Positions 1 to 9,413 are shown, counted from the stretch's first letter. The stretch: 64,000 nt of DNA from Alkalimonas amylolytica (GCF_900107845.1 NZ_FNRM01000001.1:712427-776426), one strand, 5' to 3'. Numbers and translations are program-made. The notes: generated by a model not told the origin, from the sequence alone.

Positions 1-2
1 AC

Positions 3-764
3 CCGGATACCCAAAATGGCTTGCCTTTGGATCGTGATTTATCAGCGCTCTGGCTGGAGTACCAATGGCTGCAATCTGACTTTCAAAAGCTTTATCGAAT
101 CAATCAGTTCAACCGTACCGAAGACATCAACTTTGGCTGGCAGTTTACTCTGCAGCTGGCACGCCTTGCCGACTGGCTGGGTGCGGATGCCAATGGCTGG
201 CAGCTAAGCAGCAGGCTGGAGAAAAACTGGGCCTTAAAGCCCGGCAGTTGGCTACTGACAGAGCATCACTTCAAACAGCAATGGCAAAGCAATGAGCCAT
301 CCCGCAGTGAACTTAGCAGCCACTGGTTATTGGTGCACCACCTGACCGACCAAAGCAGCCTTGCGGCCCGCTTTCAGCTGGAGCTTGGCCGGGAGCTTTA
401 TCGGGATGAGCTGCGCCAATTAGGCGGTGATAATGGCATGCGGGCCTACCCGCTGTATTTTCAGCGCGGCCAGAAACTGTGGGTAGCCAGCGGCGAATAC
501 CGTTATTACACGCCATGGTCTATTTTACGATTGTTTGATGTTGGTTTTGCCGGCTTTGTCGATGCCGGCCGGGCCTGGGATGATCCCTGGCAAAGCAGTG
601 AGGCCAGCGATCAGGTGCTGTTTGGCGTAGGGGGTGGTGTACGGCTGCTGTCGAAATACTCCAGCCGCGGCACCATGGTGCATCTTGATTTGGCCAAACC
701 ACTGCGCAGCGAGCCAGGGCTGGATAGCTGGCAATTCCGCGCTATGGCCAAACGGCGTTTTTAA
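3..764 (+). CDS. C-terminal part of an outer-membrane beta-barrel protein (BamA/TamA, D15 surface antigen family), cut by window edge
   Basis: The frame is open from the window's left edge, so only about the last 254 codons are present and the true start lies outside. The visible part alternates short amphipathic strands and ends in Phe, the usual last residue of barrels assembled by the BAM machinery. Near the end it reads GFVDAGRAWDD and then GVGGGVRLLSKYSSRG followed by HLDLAKPL, the pattern of the last strands of D15/Omp85 barrels (inference from family style). It could belong to TamA, a BamA paralogue or a patatin-linked D15 protein; the missing POTRA or N-terminal part would decide. It converges on mutM, with one base between the two stop codons. 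Confidence 0.75.
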   Translation, partial: PDTQNGLPLDRDLSALWLEYQWLQSDFQKLYRINQFNRTEDINFGWQFTLQLARLADWLGADANGWQLSSRLEKNWALKPGSWLLTEHHFKQQWQSNEPSRSELSSHWLLVHHLTDQSSLAARFQLELGRELYRDELRQLGGDNGMRAYPLYFQRGQKLWVASGEYRYYTPWSILRLFDVGFAGFVDAGRAWDDPWQSSEASDQVLFGVGGGVRLLSKYSSRGTMVHLDLAKPLRSEPGLDSWQFRAMAKRRF

Positions 765-765
765 G

Positions 766-1575
766 TTAGCGCTGGCAACTCTGGCAAAACACCGTGCTGC
801 GCTGTCCTAAGCGGATTTCCTCTAACTGCGCGCCACAACGCATACACGGCAGGCCACCCCGGCCATACACCAACAGCTCCTGTTTAAAGTAGCCAGGCTT
901 GCCATCGGACTGGCTAAAGTCCCGCAAGGTCGTCCCCCCCTGAGCAATGGCTTGAGCCAGGGTGTGCTTTACTTCCTGCACCAGACGCTCGCAGTCGTCT
1001 ACAGACAAGGACTTCGCCGGACGGCTTGGTAAAATACCCGCCTTGAACAAGGCTTCATTGGCGTAGATATTACCTACCCCAACCACCACTTTGTTGTCCA
1101 TCAGCACCAGCTTGATGGCACTGCTGCGTTTTTGGCATTGCTGCCACAAAAGCTCAGTGTTAAAAGCCTCGGTTAACGGTTCAGGCCCAAGCTGACTCAG
1201 CAGTACGTGCGCTTCGCCAGCACCTTGCCAAAGCACCGCGCCAAAACGGCGGGTATCGTTCAGGCGCAGCAGCTGACCGCTACCGAGCACAAAATCGACA
1301 TGATCGTGTTTGCCAGCTGGCGTGTCCCGCGGCAGCACCTTTACGTGGCCAGACATGCCCAAATGCAGCAAGACGCAGCCGTCAGCCAGTTCAATCAGCA
1401 GGTACTTGGCCCGGCGCGATACCGCCTGAATGGGCTCATCTTTTAACGCCATCACTTCGTCCGGCACCGGCCAGCGCAGCTGACGCTGACGCACCACCAC
1501 ACGCTGCAACAGTTGACCCTGCAGATGGGGACGAATACCCAGGCAGGATACTTCGACTTCAGGTAATTCAGGCAT
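766..1575 (-). CDS. mutM: Formamidopyrimidine-DNA glycosylase (Fpg/MutM)
   Basis: Bifunctional DNA glycosylase/AP lyase that removes 8-oxoguanine and ring-opened purines in base excision repair. The N-terminus is MPELPEVE: Pro2 is the catalytic nucleophile and Glu3 the general acid of the family. The C-terminus carries a C4 zinc finger (CMRC ... CQSC) over the last 27 residues. Length is 269 residues, normal for the family (about 270). The ATG at 1575 was chosen over an in-frame TTG one codon upstream because the mature enzyme must begin Met-Pro. The start overlaps the stop of the upstream membrane-anchored gene by one base, so the two are probably translationally coupled. Confidence 0.97.
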   Translation of the reverse strand: MPELPEVEVSCLGIRPHLQGQLLQRVVVRQRQLRWPVPDEVMALKDEPIQAVSRRAKYLLIELADGCVLLHLGMSGHVKVLPRDTPAGKHDHVDFVLGSGQLLRLNDTRRFGAVLWQGAGEAHVLLSQLGPEPLTEAFNTELLWQQCQKRSSAIKLVLMDNKVVVGVGNIYANEALFKAGILPSRPAKSLSVDDCERLVQEVKHTLAQAIAQGGTTLRDFSQSDGKPGYFKQELLVYGRGGLPCMRCGAQLEEIRLGQRSTVFCQSCQR

Positions 1576-2045
1576 CAACGAAACTCCGCCGGAAACAACA
1601 GCTCTGCTTCGGCTGCCGATACCGGGTAATACAAACGACGATGGGAAGGGCTGAGGTAAAACTGTTGCTCCGACAACGACAGCACCCAGATAATCGGCTC
1701 GCCCTGGCCTGCCAACACCAGCTGGGCCTGGGTTAATGGTTCCGGCAGCGGCGACACACTGCGCTCACCATCAGCCAGCAATTGCTGCTGCCAGATGGCC
1801 AGGGTGCGGTCCACCAAAGGCTGCCGATCCGGCCGGGCCGGTGCCAGTTGCCAACCTTGCGGTGAACGGCTAATGCGCGCATTGACAAACTCAATGCTCA
1901 GCAACTGCTGATCGCCCAGCAAGCTGGTATTGCGGTGCTTTAAATCGGCCAGCCGCTGCGGTGTGCCATACAGCAAAAACATCAGCAACAGCACCGCAAA
2001 GATCAGTACATTGTTCCAGGCCCGACGGGAAAGTTTTGGCAGCAT
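1575..2045 (-). CDS. Membrane-anchored hypothetical protein co-transcribed with mutM
   Basis: A 156-residue protein with one hydrophobic N-terminal segment (about residues 13-27, [15 protein letters not shown]) after a basic start, then a soluble region of about 125 residues. This suggests a single-pass inner-membrane protein with its C-terminal domain in the periplasm. I do not recognise the family; no catalytic motif stands out. Its stop codon shares one base with the mutM ATG, so it precedes mutM in an operon. Function unknown. Confidence 0.75.
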   Translation of the reverse strand: MLPKLSRRAWNNVLIFAVLLLMFLLYGTPQRLADLKHRNTSLLGDQQLLSIEFVNARISRSPQGWQLAPARPDRQPLVDRTLAIWQQQLLADGERSVSPLPEPLTQAQLVLAGQGEPIIWVLSLSEQQFYLSPSHRRLYYPVSAAEAELLFPAEFR

Positions 2046-2129
2046 AAGAAAAACCCTGCATCACGGTGAATGACGAAAAGTCTACCACAGCAGCACAGAC
2101 TTCAGGTAACAGCGACAAATTGCAGGCAG

Positions 2130-2153
2130 AAAAAAACCCGGCCAGGCCGGGTT
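2130..2153 (-). terminator. Rho-independent terminator downstream of rpmG
   Basis: On the minus strand a GC-rich 7-bp stem (AACCCGG / CCGGGTT, loop CCTGG) is followed directly by a run of T (the A run at 2130-2136 on the plus strand). It lies 17 bp past the rpmG stop and closes the rpmB-rpmG unit. Confidence 0.9.
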
Positions 2154-2169
2154 CTTTCAGAACGTTTGA

Positions 2170-2325
2170 TTACTTGATTTTCGCTTCTTTGAAAATCACG
2201 TGCTTACGCACTTTAGGATCAAACTTTTTAATTTCCATCTTTTCAGGCATGGTGCGCTTGTTCTTCGTGGTGGTGTAGAAGAAACCAGTGCCTGCAGATG
2301 ATACTAAACGAATTTTATCACGCAT
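2170..2325 (-). CDS. rpmG: 50S ribosomal protein L33
   Basis: A 51-residue protein starting [20 protein letters not shown] and ending FKEAKIK, clearly L33 of the large ribosomal subunit. It lacks the CxxC zinc pairs found in some L33 paralogues (no Cys at all), so it is the zinc-independent form. It lies 11 bp downstream of rpmB on the same strand, the usual rpmB-rpmG operon, and is followed by a strong terminator. It is too short for simple ORF listings. Confidence 0.97.
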   Translation of the reverse strand: MRDKIRLVSSAGTGFFYTTTKNKRTMPEKMEIKKFDPKVRKHVIFKEAKIK

Positions 2326-2336
2326 CGTCGTAATCC

Positions 2337-2573
2337 TTAAACTTTCAGACCTTTGGCACGCAGATCAGCCAAAACTGAATCGATGCCATTCTTATCAATA
2401 ATACGCATGCCTTTGGTAGACAGGCGCAGTTTGACGAAACGATTTTCACTTTCAACCCAGAAACGATGCGTTTGCAGGTTCGGCAGGAAACGGCGCTTGG
2501 TTGCGTTGTTGGCATGAGACCTGTTATTACCAGTAATAGGTCGTTTGCCGGTCACTTGGCATACTTTTGACAT
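2337..2573 (-). CDS. rpmB: 50S ribosomal protein L28
   Basis: A 78-residue protein, [20 protein letters not shown]..., the standard L28 start and length in gammaproteobacteria. The ATG at 2573 was chosen rather than an in-frame upstream start that would add five residues, because MSKVCQ is the family N-terminus. It is the first gene of the rpmB-rpmG operon, transcribed from the promoter at 2665-2693. Confidence 0.98.
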   Translation of the reverse strand: MSKVCQVTGKRPITGNNRSHANNATKRRFLPNLQTHRFWVESENRFVKLRLSTKGMRIIDKNGIDSVLADLRAKGLKV

Positions 2574-2664
2574 GTCGTATCTCTCCAAAAAATAACTGCT
2601 TGCTCGAGCGTTTTATCTGCCTTCTGGCCAAGGAAGGCGGCTCTGAAAACGTAAGAGGGCGCAA

Positions 2665-2693
2665 TTTATACACGAAAGGTGGTCCGAATTCAA
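2665..2693 (-). promoter_or_regulatory. Sigma70-type promoter for rpmB-rpmG
   Basis: On the minus strand TTGAAT (4/6 to the -35 consensus) and TATAAA (5/6 to the -10 consensus) are separated by exactly 17 bp. The -10 box lies about 90 bp upstream of the rpmB ATG. Assigned from consensus match and position only. Confidence 0.7.
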
Positions 2694-2761
2694 GCAAATT
2701 CATCCGTGATCCACTCGTTTGCAGCAATTTAGTACGATCGCAGATCCGATTCAGGATCCGG

Positions 2762-3436
2762 CTAGATCCAGCCACGCTCCGCGAAGGAAACCACCTCGCC
2801 ATCGCCAACCACCAGATGATCGAGCACCCGGATATCCACCAGCTGCAAAGCCTGCTGGATCCGGCTGGTAATGCTGCGATCCGCCCGGCTTGGTTCAGCC
2901 ACCCCGGAAGGGTGGTTGTGAGCCAGGATCAGCGCAGCGGCATTGTACTTAAGTGCCTGCTGTACCACCACCCGCGGATACACCGGTGAGGCATCAATGG
3001 TGCCATAAAACAGTGGCTCGGATTTAAGCAGCCGGTGCTGATTATCCAGATAGAGCACCTGAAATACCTCACGGCTTTCGCTTCCCAGTTGCAGGCTTAA
3101 GTACCGCTTCACCAGGGCAGGCTCGGTAAAAACCGCTTCGTGCTGCAGACTTTGCTGCAAACAGCGCTGGCTTAATTCCATCACCGCCTGCAGCTGAACA
3201 TACTTGGCCATGCCGAGGCCCTTACCTTCACAAAAGCGCGGCAGCGGCGCTTGCAGCAGGGTTTTTAACGAACCAAAGTCGGCCAGTAAACTGCGCGCCA
3301 GCTCCACGGCCGACATGCCCGGCAAGCCGGTGCGCAAAAAGATCGCCAGTAATTCAGCATCCGACAAAGCAGCAGCCCCGCGTTGCAACAACTTTTCTCT
3401 GGGCCGCTCCTCAGCAGGCCAATCCCTGATTGCCAT
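2762..3436 (-). CDS. radC: RadC/MPN(JAB)-domain protein, chromosomal copy
   Basis: A 224-residue protein of the RadC family: an N-terminal UPF0758 helical part ([27 protein letters not shown]) followed by an MPN/JAB domain with the metal-binding pattern HNHPSG and a downstream Asp, as in JAMM proteases. The family's role in repair is doubtful; the name is historical. The start at 3436 ([12 protein letters not shown]) has a good ribosome-binding site (AAGGAG, 6 bp) and is the family N-terminus; the longer in-frame start lacks support. It is divergent from coaBC, the normal gammaproteobacterial arrangement. A truncated paralogue lies in the island at 41712. Confidence 0.93.
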   Translation of the reverse strand: MAIRDWPAEERPREKLLQRGAAALSDAELLAIFLRTGLPGMSAVELARSLLADFGSLKTLLQAPLPRFCEGKGLGMAKYVQLQAVMELSQRCLQQSLQHEAVFTEPALVKRYLSLQLGSESREVFQVLYLDNQHRLLKSEPLFYGTIDASPVYPRVVVQQALKYNAAALILAHNHPSGVAEPSRADRSITSRIQQALQLVDIRVLDHLVVGDGEVVSFAERGWI

Positions 3437-3543
3437 CCTTACTCCTTGTCTGTGAAAAGCATCTTTAGCAGCTGAAGTATGCTGGCATTTCATGCTATCT
3501 TTAGCGCGAAAGAACACGAATTTCAGCCAACGGACATCACAGC

Positions 3544-4785
3544 ATGCAAACTACTCTTAGTGCTCAAACAACGCTAAGCGGCCAGCGGATCTTACTGGGC
3601 ATCAGCGGCGGCATCGCCGCCTATAAAAGTGCTGATCTGATCCGGCGCTTCAAAGAGCGCGGTGCCGAAGTACGGGTGATCCTGACCGAAGGCGGCAGCC
3701 ACTTTATTACCCCACTGACCTTGCAAGCGCTGTCTGGTAACCCGGTCAGCTCCAGCCTGCTGGACCCAGCCGCAGAAGCAGCGATGGGCCATATCGAGCT
3801 GGCGAAATGGGCCAGTTGTATCGTGATTGCCCCTGCCAGCGCTGATCTGATTGCCCGGCTGGCCCACGGCCTGGCCAACGATTTACTCACCACCTGTGTG
3901 CTGGCAAGCGCGGCCCCGGTAATGATAGCGCCCGCGATGAACCAGCAGATGTATAAAAATAGCGCAACCAAGCACAACATAGCAACACTCAAAGAACGAA
4001 AATTTCACATTGCAGGCCCGGCTGCCGGCGAACAAGCCTGTGGTGATGTCGGCCCGGGCCGGATGTTGGAGCCATTAGAGCTGGTGGCAGCACTGGAGCA
4101 ACTGCAGGCCTCCAGGCTGCCAGCACTTAGCGGCAAAACCGTACTAATAACCGCTGGACCTACCCGCGAGGCCATCGATCCGGTACGCTTTCTAAGCAAC
4201 CACAGCTCCGGCAAAATGGGCTTTGCGCTGGCCGAAGCCGCCGCCAAAGCCGGTGCCAGGGTGCAGCTGGTCACCGGCCCGGTTAATCTGGCAACCCCGG
4301 CCGGCGTCGAGCGTATTGATGTGCAATCAGCGCAGCAGATGCACACGGCGGTGATGCAGCGCGCCAGTGCAGCCGACATTTTTATTGGCTGCGCCGCCGT
4401 TGCCGATTACCGGGTGGCCGAGGTCGCCGAGCAGAAAATGAAAAAAACCAGCAGCAACGACGAACTGACACTGACGCTGGTGAAAAACCCGGATATCATT
4501 GCCGATGTTGCGGCCCTGACTTATCAGCGCCCTTTCACCGTTGGCTTTGCTGCAGAAACCGAAAACCTGGCCAATTATGCCAAGGACAAACTGCAGCGCA
4601 AAAAGCTGGATCTGATTTGTGCCAACGATGTGTCTTCAAAAGAGCAAGGGTTTCACAGCGAACACAATGCCATCACCGCTTACTGGCAGGGGGGCGAACT
4701 CGCGCTGGAGCGCCAGCCTAAGATTTCTATAGCTCACGCCATAATAGAGCTTATAGCAAATAAATTGACACAAAAGCGACAGTAA
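3544..4785 (+). CDS. coaBC: Bifunctional phosphopantothenoylcysteine decarboxylase/phosphopantothenate-cysteine ligase (CoaBC, Dfp)
   Basis: Catalyses two steps of coenzyme A biosynthesis. The N-terminal CoaC flavoprotein domain (residues about 15-190) shows [19 protein letters not shown], the conserved PAMN segment (APAMNQQMY) and the catalytic-Cys region ([13 protein letters not shown]). The C-terminal CoaB domain begins at [24 protein letters not shown], the nucleotide-binding signature, and contains KNPDI near residue 318. Length 413 residues is normal (E. coli about 406). The gene normally followed by dut (and slmA) is instead followed by the AT-rich four-gene cassette. Confidence 0.97.
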   Translation: MQTTLSAQTTLSGQRILLGISGGIAAYKSADLIRRFKERGAEVRVILTEGGSHFITPLTLQALSGNPVSSSLLDPAAEAAMGHIELAKWASCIVIAPASADLIARLAHGLANDLLTTCVLASAAPVMIAPAMNQQMYKNSATKHNIATLKERKFHIAGPAAGEQACGDVGPGRMLEPLELVAALEQLQASRLPALSGKTVLITAGPTREAIDPVRFLSNHSSGKMGFALAEAAAKAGARVQLVTGPVNLATPAGVERIDVQSAQQMHTAVMQRASAADIFIGCAAVADYRVAEVAEQKMKKTSSNDELTLTLVKNPDIIADVAALTYQRPFTVGFAAETENLANYAKDKLQRKKLDLICANDVSSKEQGFHSEHNAITAYWQGGELALERQPKISIAHAIIELIANKLTQKRQ

Positions 4786-4827
4786 CTCTATATTAATAAT
4801 CTGTAATCAAAATGGCATTTGCATCAT

Positions 4828-5586
4828 ATGGATGAAGCTCAATTCAATAAACCCGCTTCTGCTTACTCTAAGGACGCAAGCAGGAGGGGTAGTCGTGACA
4901 AAATTTTCTATCCTTCGCTTTTAAAGCTGATTCCAAGTTTTACAGGTAAATCCGTGCTTGATTTAGCATGTGGGGATGGTTCTTTTAGTAGAGTTATTTC
5001 AAAGCTTAATCCAAGCAAGGTTGTCGCTGTTGACATTTCAAAAGATCAAATAGATAAGGCAATTGAATTATCTGGTCATCAAACCGTAATCAAATATATT
5101 AATGCTAATGCCTGTGATATAAAGCACATTGATCCGTTTGACATAATCATAGGAAATTTTTTTTTGCATTATGCTCCATCAATTGATGACCTTAAGAAAT
5201 ACTGTAAACATATATCACTAAACCTAAAGCCCGGTGGGCTATTCATAGGTCTGAATGAAAATCCTGTTAAGCCGATTAAAGATTCAAAAAGCTTCGGAGT
5301 TGCTGTTGAATGCGTAGATGGTGTTGTCCATGATTCCTGTACAATTAGAAGAACTCACTATGATTCAGAAGGGAATGAGTTATTTAACTTCACACACCGG
5401 CATTTTCATCTTAACACGTATGAACTATCTCTGAGAGAATCTGGAATGTACAATGTCACTTGGCACAAACTCCGGAACATGCAACATGGCGATGCAGATG
5501 ATGCCATGGCTAAACACTGGGCTTCATACATTTCTCAAAGCACAGTTAGTATATTATCAGCCAACAAGTCGTTAGATGATAAGTAA
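4828..5586 (+). CDS. Class I SAM-dependent methyltransferase
   Basis: A 252-residue Rossmann-fold methyltransferase. Motif I is VLDLACGDGSFSRVI (residues about 43-57), motif II the acidic strand end VVAVDISKDQ, and motif IV DIIIGNFFLHYAP. Substrate unknown; the small size and absence of NPPY/DPPY argue against a DNA base methylase and fit a small-molecule enzyme. The ATG at 4828 was preferred to a TTG three codons upstream. It is AT-rich compared with coaBC and dgkA and opens a four-gene same-strand cassette with radical SAM, phosphoribosyltransferase-like and MazG-like genes. A shared pathway, perhaps nucleotide modification, is inference. Confidence 0.8.
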   Translation: MDEAQFNKPASAYSKDASRRGSRDKIFYPSLLKLIPSFTGKSVLDLACGDGSFSRVISKLNPSKVVAVDISKDQIDKAIELSGHQTVIKYINANACDIKHIDPFDIIIGNFFLHYAPSIDDLKKYCKHISLNLKPGGLFIGLNENPVKPIKDSKSFGVAVECVDGVVHDSCTIRRTHYDSEGNELFNFTHRHFHLNTYELSLRESGMYNVTWHKLRNMQHGDADDAMAKHWASYISQSTVSILSANKSLDDK

Positions 5587-5761
5587 ATAACAACTTGATT
5601 TTAAATAGTAAAAACTGAAACATGATTGAGCAGAGCATTTTTCAGATTAAATGGGTCCAGGGTCGCCGGTCAATATAGCTTGTGTTTAGATTATAAGCAA
5701 ACCGGATTGAACTAAGAGTAGTCCGGATGCCCCCTAAAATACAGTATATTTTGGTAAGAGT

Positions 5762-6550
5762 ATGAAAAATATAAACGAAAATGATCGCTATTTTTACACA
5801 AGTGCTAAAAGCTGCCCTTTCGAATGCTCTTATTGTTTCGCCACACTCCCTAATTTCAGCGATGATTTGGGCTCCTTGCAGGAACTACATACTGAAGAAT
5901 CCATAATATCTGGGCCGAGGGTTATTTACCCCTCTTGCGATTCAGAAATTTTTCTTTCTAATGATCTCGTTAGAACACTAGACAGGATAACAAAAGTGGA
6001 AAAGCAAGTAGTAGTGAGCTATTCGACTAAGAAGAGACTGTCAAATAAAGACTTAAATATGATAACCGAAATAAATGAGATTCTTAATGAATCTAGTGGC
6101 TTCATTAAAGTCGGTATCTCAATAACAAATATTAATAGCATAGCACTATACGAGAAGGGCTGCGCGGGATTCGAAGATAGAATTGAAAACCTACTTAGGC
6201 TTGCAGAAAGTAGCATTCCAACAGGTGTAAATATAAAGCCAATCTTGCCTTTCATCAGCCTGGATGAGTATCTTAGGATTGTAGAACATACAATAAAATA
6301 TTGTGATAGATTTATGCTCGGTGACCTTTACATAGATGAGTCAACTTCCTTCGGCAAATCTGTATTGAGCGAATATCCCGGTTTTATAACTACTAAAAGC
6401 ATAGACTGGCTTAATAAAGATCTGAAAGTGAAAGTATATAGCGAAGGCGAGAAAAAACACAAGATACAAAAAAGTATCCTTTCTAAGGGTGGTAAGTTCT
6501 TTGAGAGTGATCTAAGTTTGATCAATGACATTATTAAATATGGGAATTGA
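5762..6550 (+). CDS. Radical SAM protein of unknown substrate
   Basis: A 262-residue protein. CPFECSYC near residues 19-26 is the CxxxCxxC motif that binds the [4Fe-4S] cluster cleaving S-adenosylmethionine. The rest is compatible with a partial TIM barrel (VVVSYSTKKR, VGISITN, GVNIKPILPF). No C-terminal SPASM-type Cys cluster is seen. The motif context differs from the CNYxCxxC of viperin-like enzymes, so I do not call it viperin. It ends one base before the next start (6552), implying an operon; the gap from the methyltransferase is 175 bp with no recognisable gene. Confidence 0.8.
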   Translation: MKNINENDRYFYTSAKSCPFECSYCFATLPNFSDDLGSLQELHTEESIISGPRVIYPSCDSEIFLSNDLVRTLDRITKVEKQVVVSYSTKKRLSNKDLNMITEINEILNESSGFIKVGISITNINSIALYEKGCAGFEDRIENLLRLAESSIPTGVNIKPILPFISLDEYLRIVEHTIKYCDRFMLGDLYIDESTSFGKSVLSEYPGFITTKSIDWLNKDLKVKVYSEGEKKHKIQKSILSKGGKFFESDLSLINDIIKYGN

Positions 6551-6551
6551 G

Positions 6552-7592
6552 ATGAGCAGTTCACAACAAAGTAACAGCTATACCGTATTAATTAATGACG
6601 TAGTTAGTGACTTAATGCTTGTTTTCATAGTCATCGTTCTGGCGATTCAAAGTGCAAAATCACTGATCATTGCAAATGGCTGGTTCAGAAACTGGAAATA
6701 TTCTAAGATCATATATGGAAACATTCATAGTGATATAGCGAAAATCGCAACTGAGCATACCATTAAGTACATTGGGGCTGACAACACGTTTTACAAAAAT
6801 AACTCCGTCTACACACCTCTCACTCGAAATGGCACATTAAAGATTGACATCACTCAAGCACGAATTATGGCTTTTCGCCTCTTGTCTGAACACACTCATA
6901 AGTTTCCTCATCCGGTCGTATATGGTAAAAATACCCCATCTAGCTCAAACTATTACATAAAGACCATGGAAGCATCACATCAGTACACGAGTTTACAACT
7001 AATGTCGATGTTACTCTATCTCAAATATGCATCGATTATAAATGAGGTAGACATTATAAACTTTATAATAACACCGAAAATGGGAAACACCTTGCTAGGA
7101 AAGAACTTTTCTGAGCTATGCAATGCAACCTTCATTGCTTCCAAGCCAGAAAATGATAGCTCTAGAGTTAAAGATAATAATAACAGCTTTATTATTGGCA
7201 GTAATTTTGAAGGCTATAGTTCGCTTAAAGCCAGGTTACAAGACGGGAATCAGTTGCATGGAGCTATTATTGATTGCAATTGTTCCGGTGGTTCGACACT
7301 TATAGAAACTGCCAACATGTTCAATAATTTCATTTCAAAGAATGGACTAGAAGATAAGATAAAAAGAATAACTGATGTTTATGTTATATTCAGGGCTGAT
7401 ATTAACATTAGTCCTGATGAGATCGAAGCTAAATTTAGTTCAAATAATCTTAGAATCCACAGGCTATTTGATCTTGATGAAAGCTTAAAAGGGAATTTGC
7501 ATGAACTTACCATAACCAGCGACGAAAGAGAGAAAGACAAAAAGATAGAATTTATGCTAGAGTATGCAAAAAATAATAAATTACTTCGATAA
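6552..7592 (+). CDS. Membrane-anchored phosphoribosyltransferase-like protein
   Basis: A 346-residue protein. One hydrophobic segment near the N-terminus (about residues 17-40, VVSDLMLVFIVIVLAIQSAK) suggests a single membrane anchor with a cytosolic domain. HGAIIDCNCSGGSTLIETA resembles the PRPP-binding loop of type I phosphoribosyltransferases (usually two acidic residues then TGGT), and PKMGNTLLGKNFSEL earlier fits the pyrophosphate-loop region. The canonical DD of the PRPP loop is here D-C, so catalysis is uncertain. The start at 6552 was chosen for its upstream GGGA and near-abutment to the previous stop; in-frame ATGs at 6525 and 6540 lack a binding site. Family assignment is tentative. 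Confidence 0.55.
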   Translation: MSSSQQSNSYTVLINDVVSDLMLVFIVIVLAIQSAKSLIIANGWFRNWKYSKIIYGNIHSDIAKIATEHTIKYIGADNTFYKNNSVYTPLTRNGTLKIDITQARIMAFRLLSEHTHKFPHPVVYGKNTPSSSNYYIKTMEASHQYTSLQLMSMLLYLKYASIINEVDIINFIITPKMGNTLLGKNFSELCNATFIASKPENDSSRVKDNNNSFIIGSNFEGYSSLKARLQDGNQLHGAIIDCNCSGGSTLIETANMFNNFISKNGLEDKIKRITDVYVIFRADINISPDEIEAKFSSNNLRIHRLFDLDESLKGNLHELTITSDEREKDKKIEFMLEYAKNNKLLR

Positions 7593-7616
7593 CCAAACAA
7601 ATGATAGGACTCTAAG

Positions 7617-8018
7617 ATGATTTTGGACGATAGCTGGCTGAAGGTACATGAATTCCACCAGGCTTTCTCACACCCTATATCTGATTCCCCAACTTTGATG
7701 CCTGCTGAGAGGAAGCATAAACGTTATAAATGGATGCTTGAAGAGATAAATGAGTTTTTAGAGGCAGAATCCATAGAGTCACAATCGGATGCAATGATAG
7801 ATTTGATCTATTTTGCTCTTGGTACACTAGTTGAAACTGGTGTGAGACCTGGAAAACTATTTGATATAGTACACAACGCTAACATGACGAAGTTATGGCC
7901 TGATGGCAAACCAAGAATGAATGGTGATGGTAAAATTATTAAGCCTAGTGGTTGGTTAGATCCCGAACCATTGATTTCAGAGGAAATCAGAAAGCAAATC
8001 AATCAAAATCTAGGCTAG
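7617..8018 (+). CDS. MazG-like all-alpha nucleotide pyrophosphohydrolase
   Basis: A 133-residue protein with the EExxE...DxxxD metal-binding arrangement of all-alpha NTP pyrophosphatases: LEEINEFLEA (residues about 41-50) and SDAMIDLIYFALG (about 59-71). The following VHNANMTKLWPDGKP ... GKIIKP is typical of the MazG/HisE-like family that removes pyrophosphate from (d)NTPs or modified nucleotides. An AGGA sequence precedes the ATG. Last gene of the cassette, 24 bp after the phosphoribosyltransferase-like gene. A house-cleaning or pathway-specific hydrolase role is inferred. Confidence 0.8.
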   Translation: MILDDSWLKVHEFHQAFSHPISDSPTLMPAERKHKRYKWMLEEINEFLEAESIESQSDAMIDLIYFALGTLVETGVRPGKLFDIVHNANMTKLWPDGKPRMNGDGKIIKPSGWLDPEPLISEEIRKQINQNLG

Positions 8019-8274
8019 ACTCAGAAAATAGACATACTAATCTGGTTCAGTTTGTGCCCATCCTGAAAGGTGGTGGGTACTAGCCCGTAACAAGTATGCG
8101 ACGCCAAAATCTTTGGTGTAAGCCATCGACTTTGCGCGCCAAAATAAAGCGCGGTTTTTCCTGGCATGAGGGGCCCAATCACAGGTCTATATGCGCGTCT
8201 AAGCGCCCCTCGGAGGGTAACGACAACTGTTCAAACAACAACCCTAAACTAGGATTGAGGCCCGTAATCAGGCC
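8019..8274. other. Intergenic region at the right edge of the AT-rich cassette
   Basis: No gene is seen. It holds GGTGGTGGGTA near 8069, the same short motif that recurs beside the island integrase (11231-11320) and near attR (47796). A GAGGGGC/GCCCCTC inverted repeat with a loop of about 30 bases (about 8168-8213) is also present. It may be the scar of an older insertion, but nothing here is decisive. Confidence 0.3.
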
Positions 8275-8655
8275 CTAGTTCACCCCCCAAAACCGGCTGT
8301 AGAGCGCACTGCCCCACACCAAAGTAACCAAGACCAGGCTTAAAAACACCGCCGCCGAGCCCATATCCTTGGCCCGGCCCGATAGCTCGTGCCGCTCCAG
8401 GCTGACCCGATCGGTCAGGGTTTCAATCGCCGAGTTCAAAAGCTCAACAATCAGTACCAGACACCAGACGCCAATCAAGAGCACAAACTGCAGAAAGCTC
8501 TGCGCCAGCCAGGCTGCTAGGGGTACCGACAGGATCGCCAGCACGGCTTCCTGGCGAAACGCCGCCTCATGGCGCCAGGTGGCGGCAAAGCCCTGCATCG
8601 AGCATTTGGCCGCTTTGATCACCCGGCCCAGTCCCTGACCATTTGGTTTTTGCAT
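8275..8655 (-). CDS. dgkA: Diacylglycerol kinase
   Basis: A 126-residue integral membrane kinase that recycles diacylglycerol to phosphatidic acid using ATP. It shows the family signature ELLNSAIETLTDRV (helix with catalytic Glu residues), an N-terminal amphipathic part (GFAATWRHEAAFRQE) and three transmembrane helices (about residues 38-55, 57-75, 97-118). Length is normal (E. coli 122). It lies about 100 bp downstream of pyrE on the same strand and is probably a separate unit. Confidence 0.93.
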   Translation of the reverse strand: MQKPNGQGLGRVIKAAKCSMQGFAATWRHEAAFRQEAVLAILSVPLAAWLAQSFLQFVLLIGVWCLVLIVELLNSAIETLTDRVSLERHELSGRAKDMGSAAVFLSLVLVTLVWGSALYSRFWGVN

Positions 8656-8758
8656 GGCTTTCCCTTGAAAAAGTCTGCTCTGACGCAGTGCTGTAAGCCT
8701 TAATCGGACTCAGCTTACAGCGCCCAGATGAACACCGAATGACAGTGCAAACAACCGC

Positions 8759-9403
8759 TTACACCACGCCGTATTCAGCGCGATAGGCCTGCACCGCTGC
8801 CAGATGCTCTGCCATTTGCGGTTGATCGGCCAGGTAACTGATCAAATCCGTCAGGTTAATGATGGAAATCACCTGGGTGCTAAAGTCGCGCTCGACTTCC
8901 TGGATCGCCGACAGCTCAGCCTTGCCACGCTCTTGCCGGTCGAGCGCAATCAGCACGCCCGTTAAGGTCGCGCCAGCGGTGGCGATGATCTGCATCGACT
9001 CACGAATGGCGGTGCCGGCGGTGATCACATCGTCCACCAACATCACCCGGCCTTGCAAGGGTGCGCCAACCAAACTGCCACCTTCGCCATGGGTTTTGGC
9101 TTCTTTGCGGTTAAAGCAGTACGGCAGGTCGCGCTGGTAGTGATCGGCCAGCGCCACCGCTGTGGTGGTGGCAATCGGAATGCCTTTGTAGGCCGGGCCA
9201 AACAGCAGATCAAACTCAATGCCACTGTCCTGCAGTGCCGCGGCATAAAAACGGCCCAGCTTGGCCAAATCGCCACCGGTATTAAACAAACCAGCATTGA
9301 AAAAGTACGGGCTGATGCGGCCGGACTTCAAGGTAAACTGGCCAAACTTCAGCACCTGACGCGACAGAGCAAATTCAATAAACTCACGCTGAAAGTCTTT
9401 CAT
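8759..9403 (-). CDS. pyrE: Orotate phosphoribosyltransferase
   Basis: Converts orotate and PRPP to orotidine 5'-phosphate in de novo pyrimidine synthesis. The PRPP-binding loop [18 protein letters not shown] is intact, as is the region [16 protein letters not shown] and the catalytic flexible-loop segment [12 protein letters not shown]. Length 214 residues matches the family (E. coli 213). The start [13 protein letters not shown] at 9403 is the family N-terminus; an in-frame upstream start would add 19 residues overlapping rph. It follows rph by 10 bp on the same strand, the common rph-pyrE operon. Confidence 0.97.
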   Translation of the reverse strand: MKDFQREFIEFALSRQVLKFGQFTLKSGRISPYFFNAGLFNTGGDLAKLGRFYAAALQDSGIEFDLLFGPAYKGIPIATTTAVALADHYQRDLPYCFNRKEAKTHGEGGSLVGAPLQGRVMLVDDVITAGTAIRESMQIIATAGATLTGVLIALDRQERGKAELSAIQEVERDFSTQVISIINLTDLISYLADQPQMAEHLAAVQAYRAEYGVV

Positions 9404-9413
9404 CCCAAACTCC

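Noticed and set aside
5762..6550. Prokaryotic viperin
   Set aside because: The cluster motif context (CPFECSYC) differs from the CNYxCxxC of viperins, and no nucleotide kinase is adjacent.
8160..8230. Integron-type attC site in the spacer before dgkA
   Set aside because: Lacks matched RYYYAAC/GTTRRRY core sites; the GAGGGGC/GCCCCTC inverted repeat alone is insufficient.
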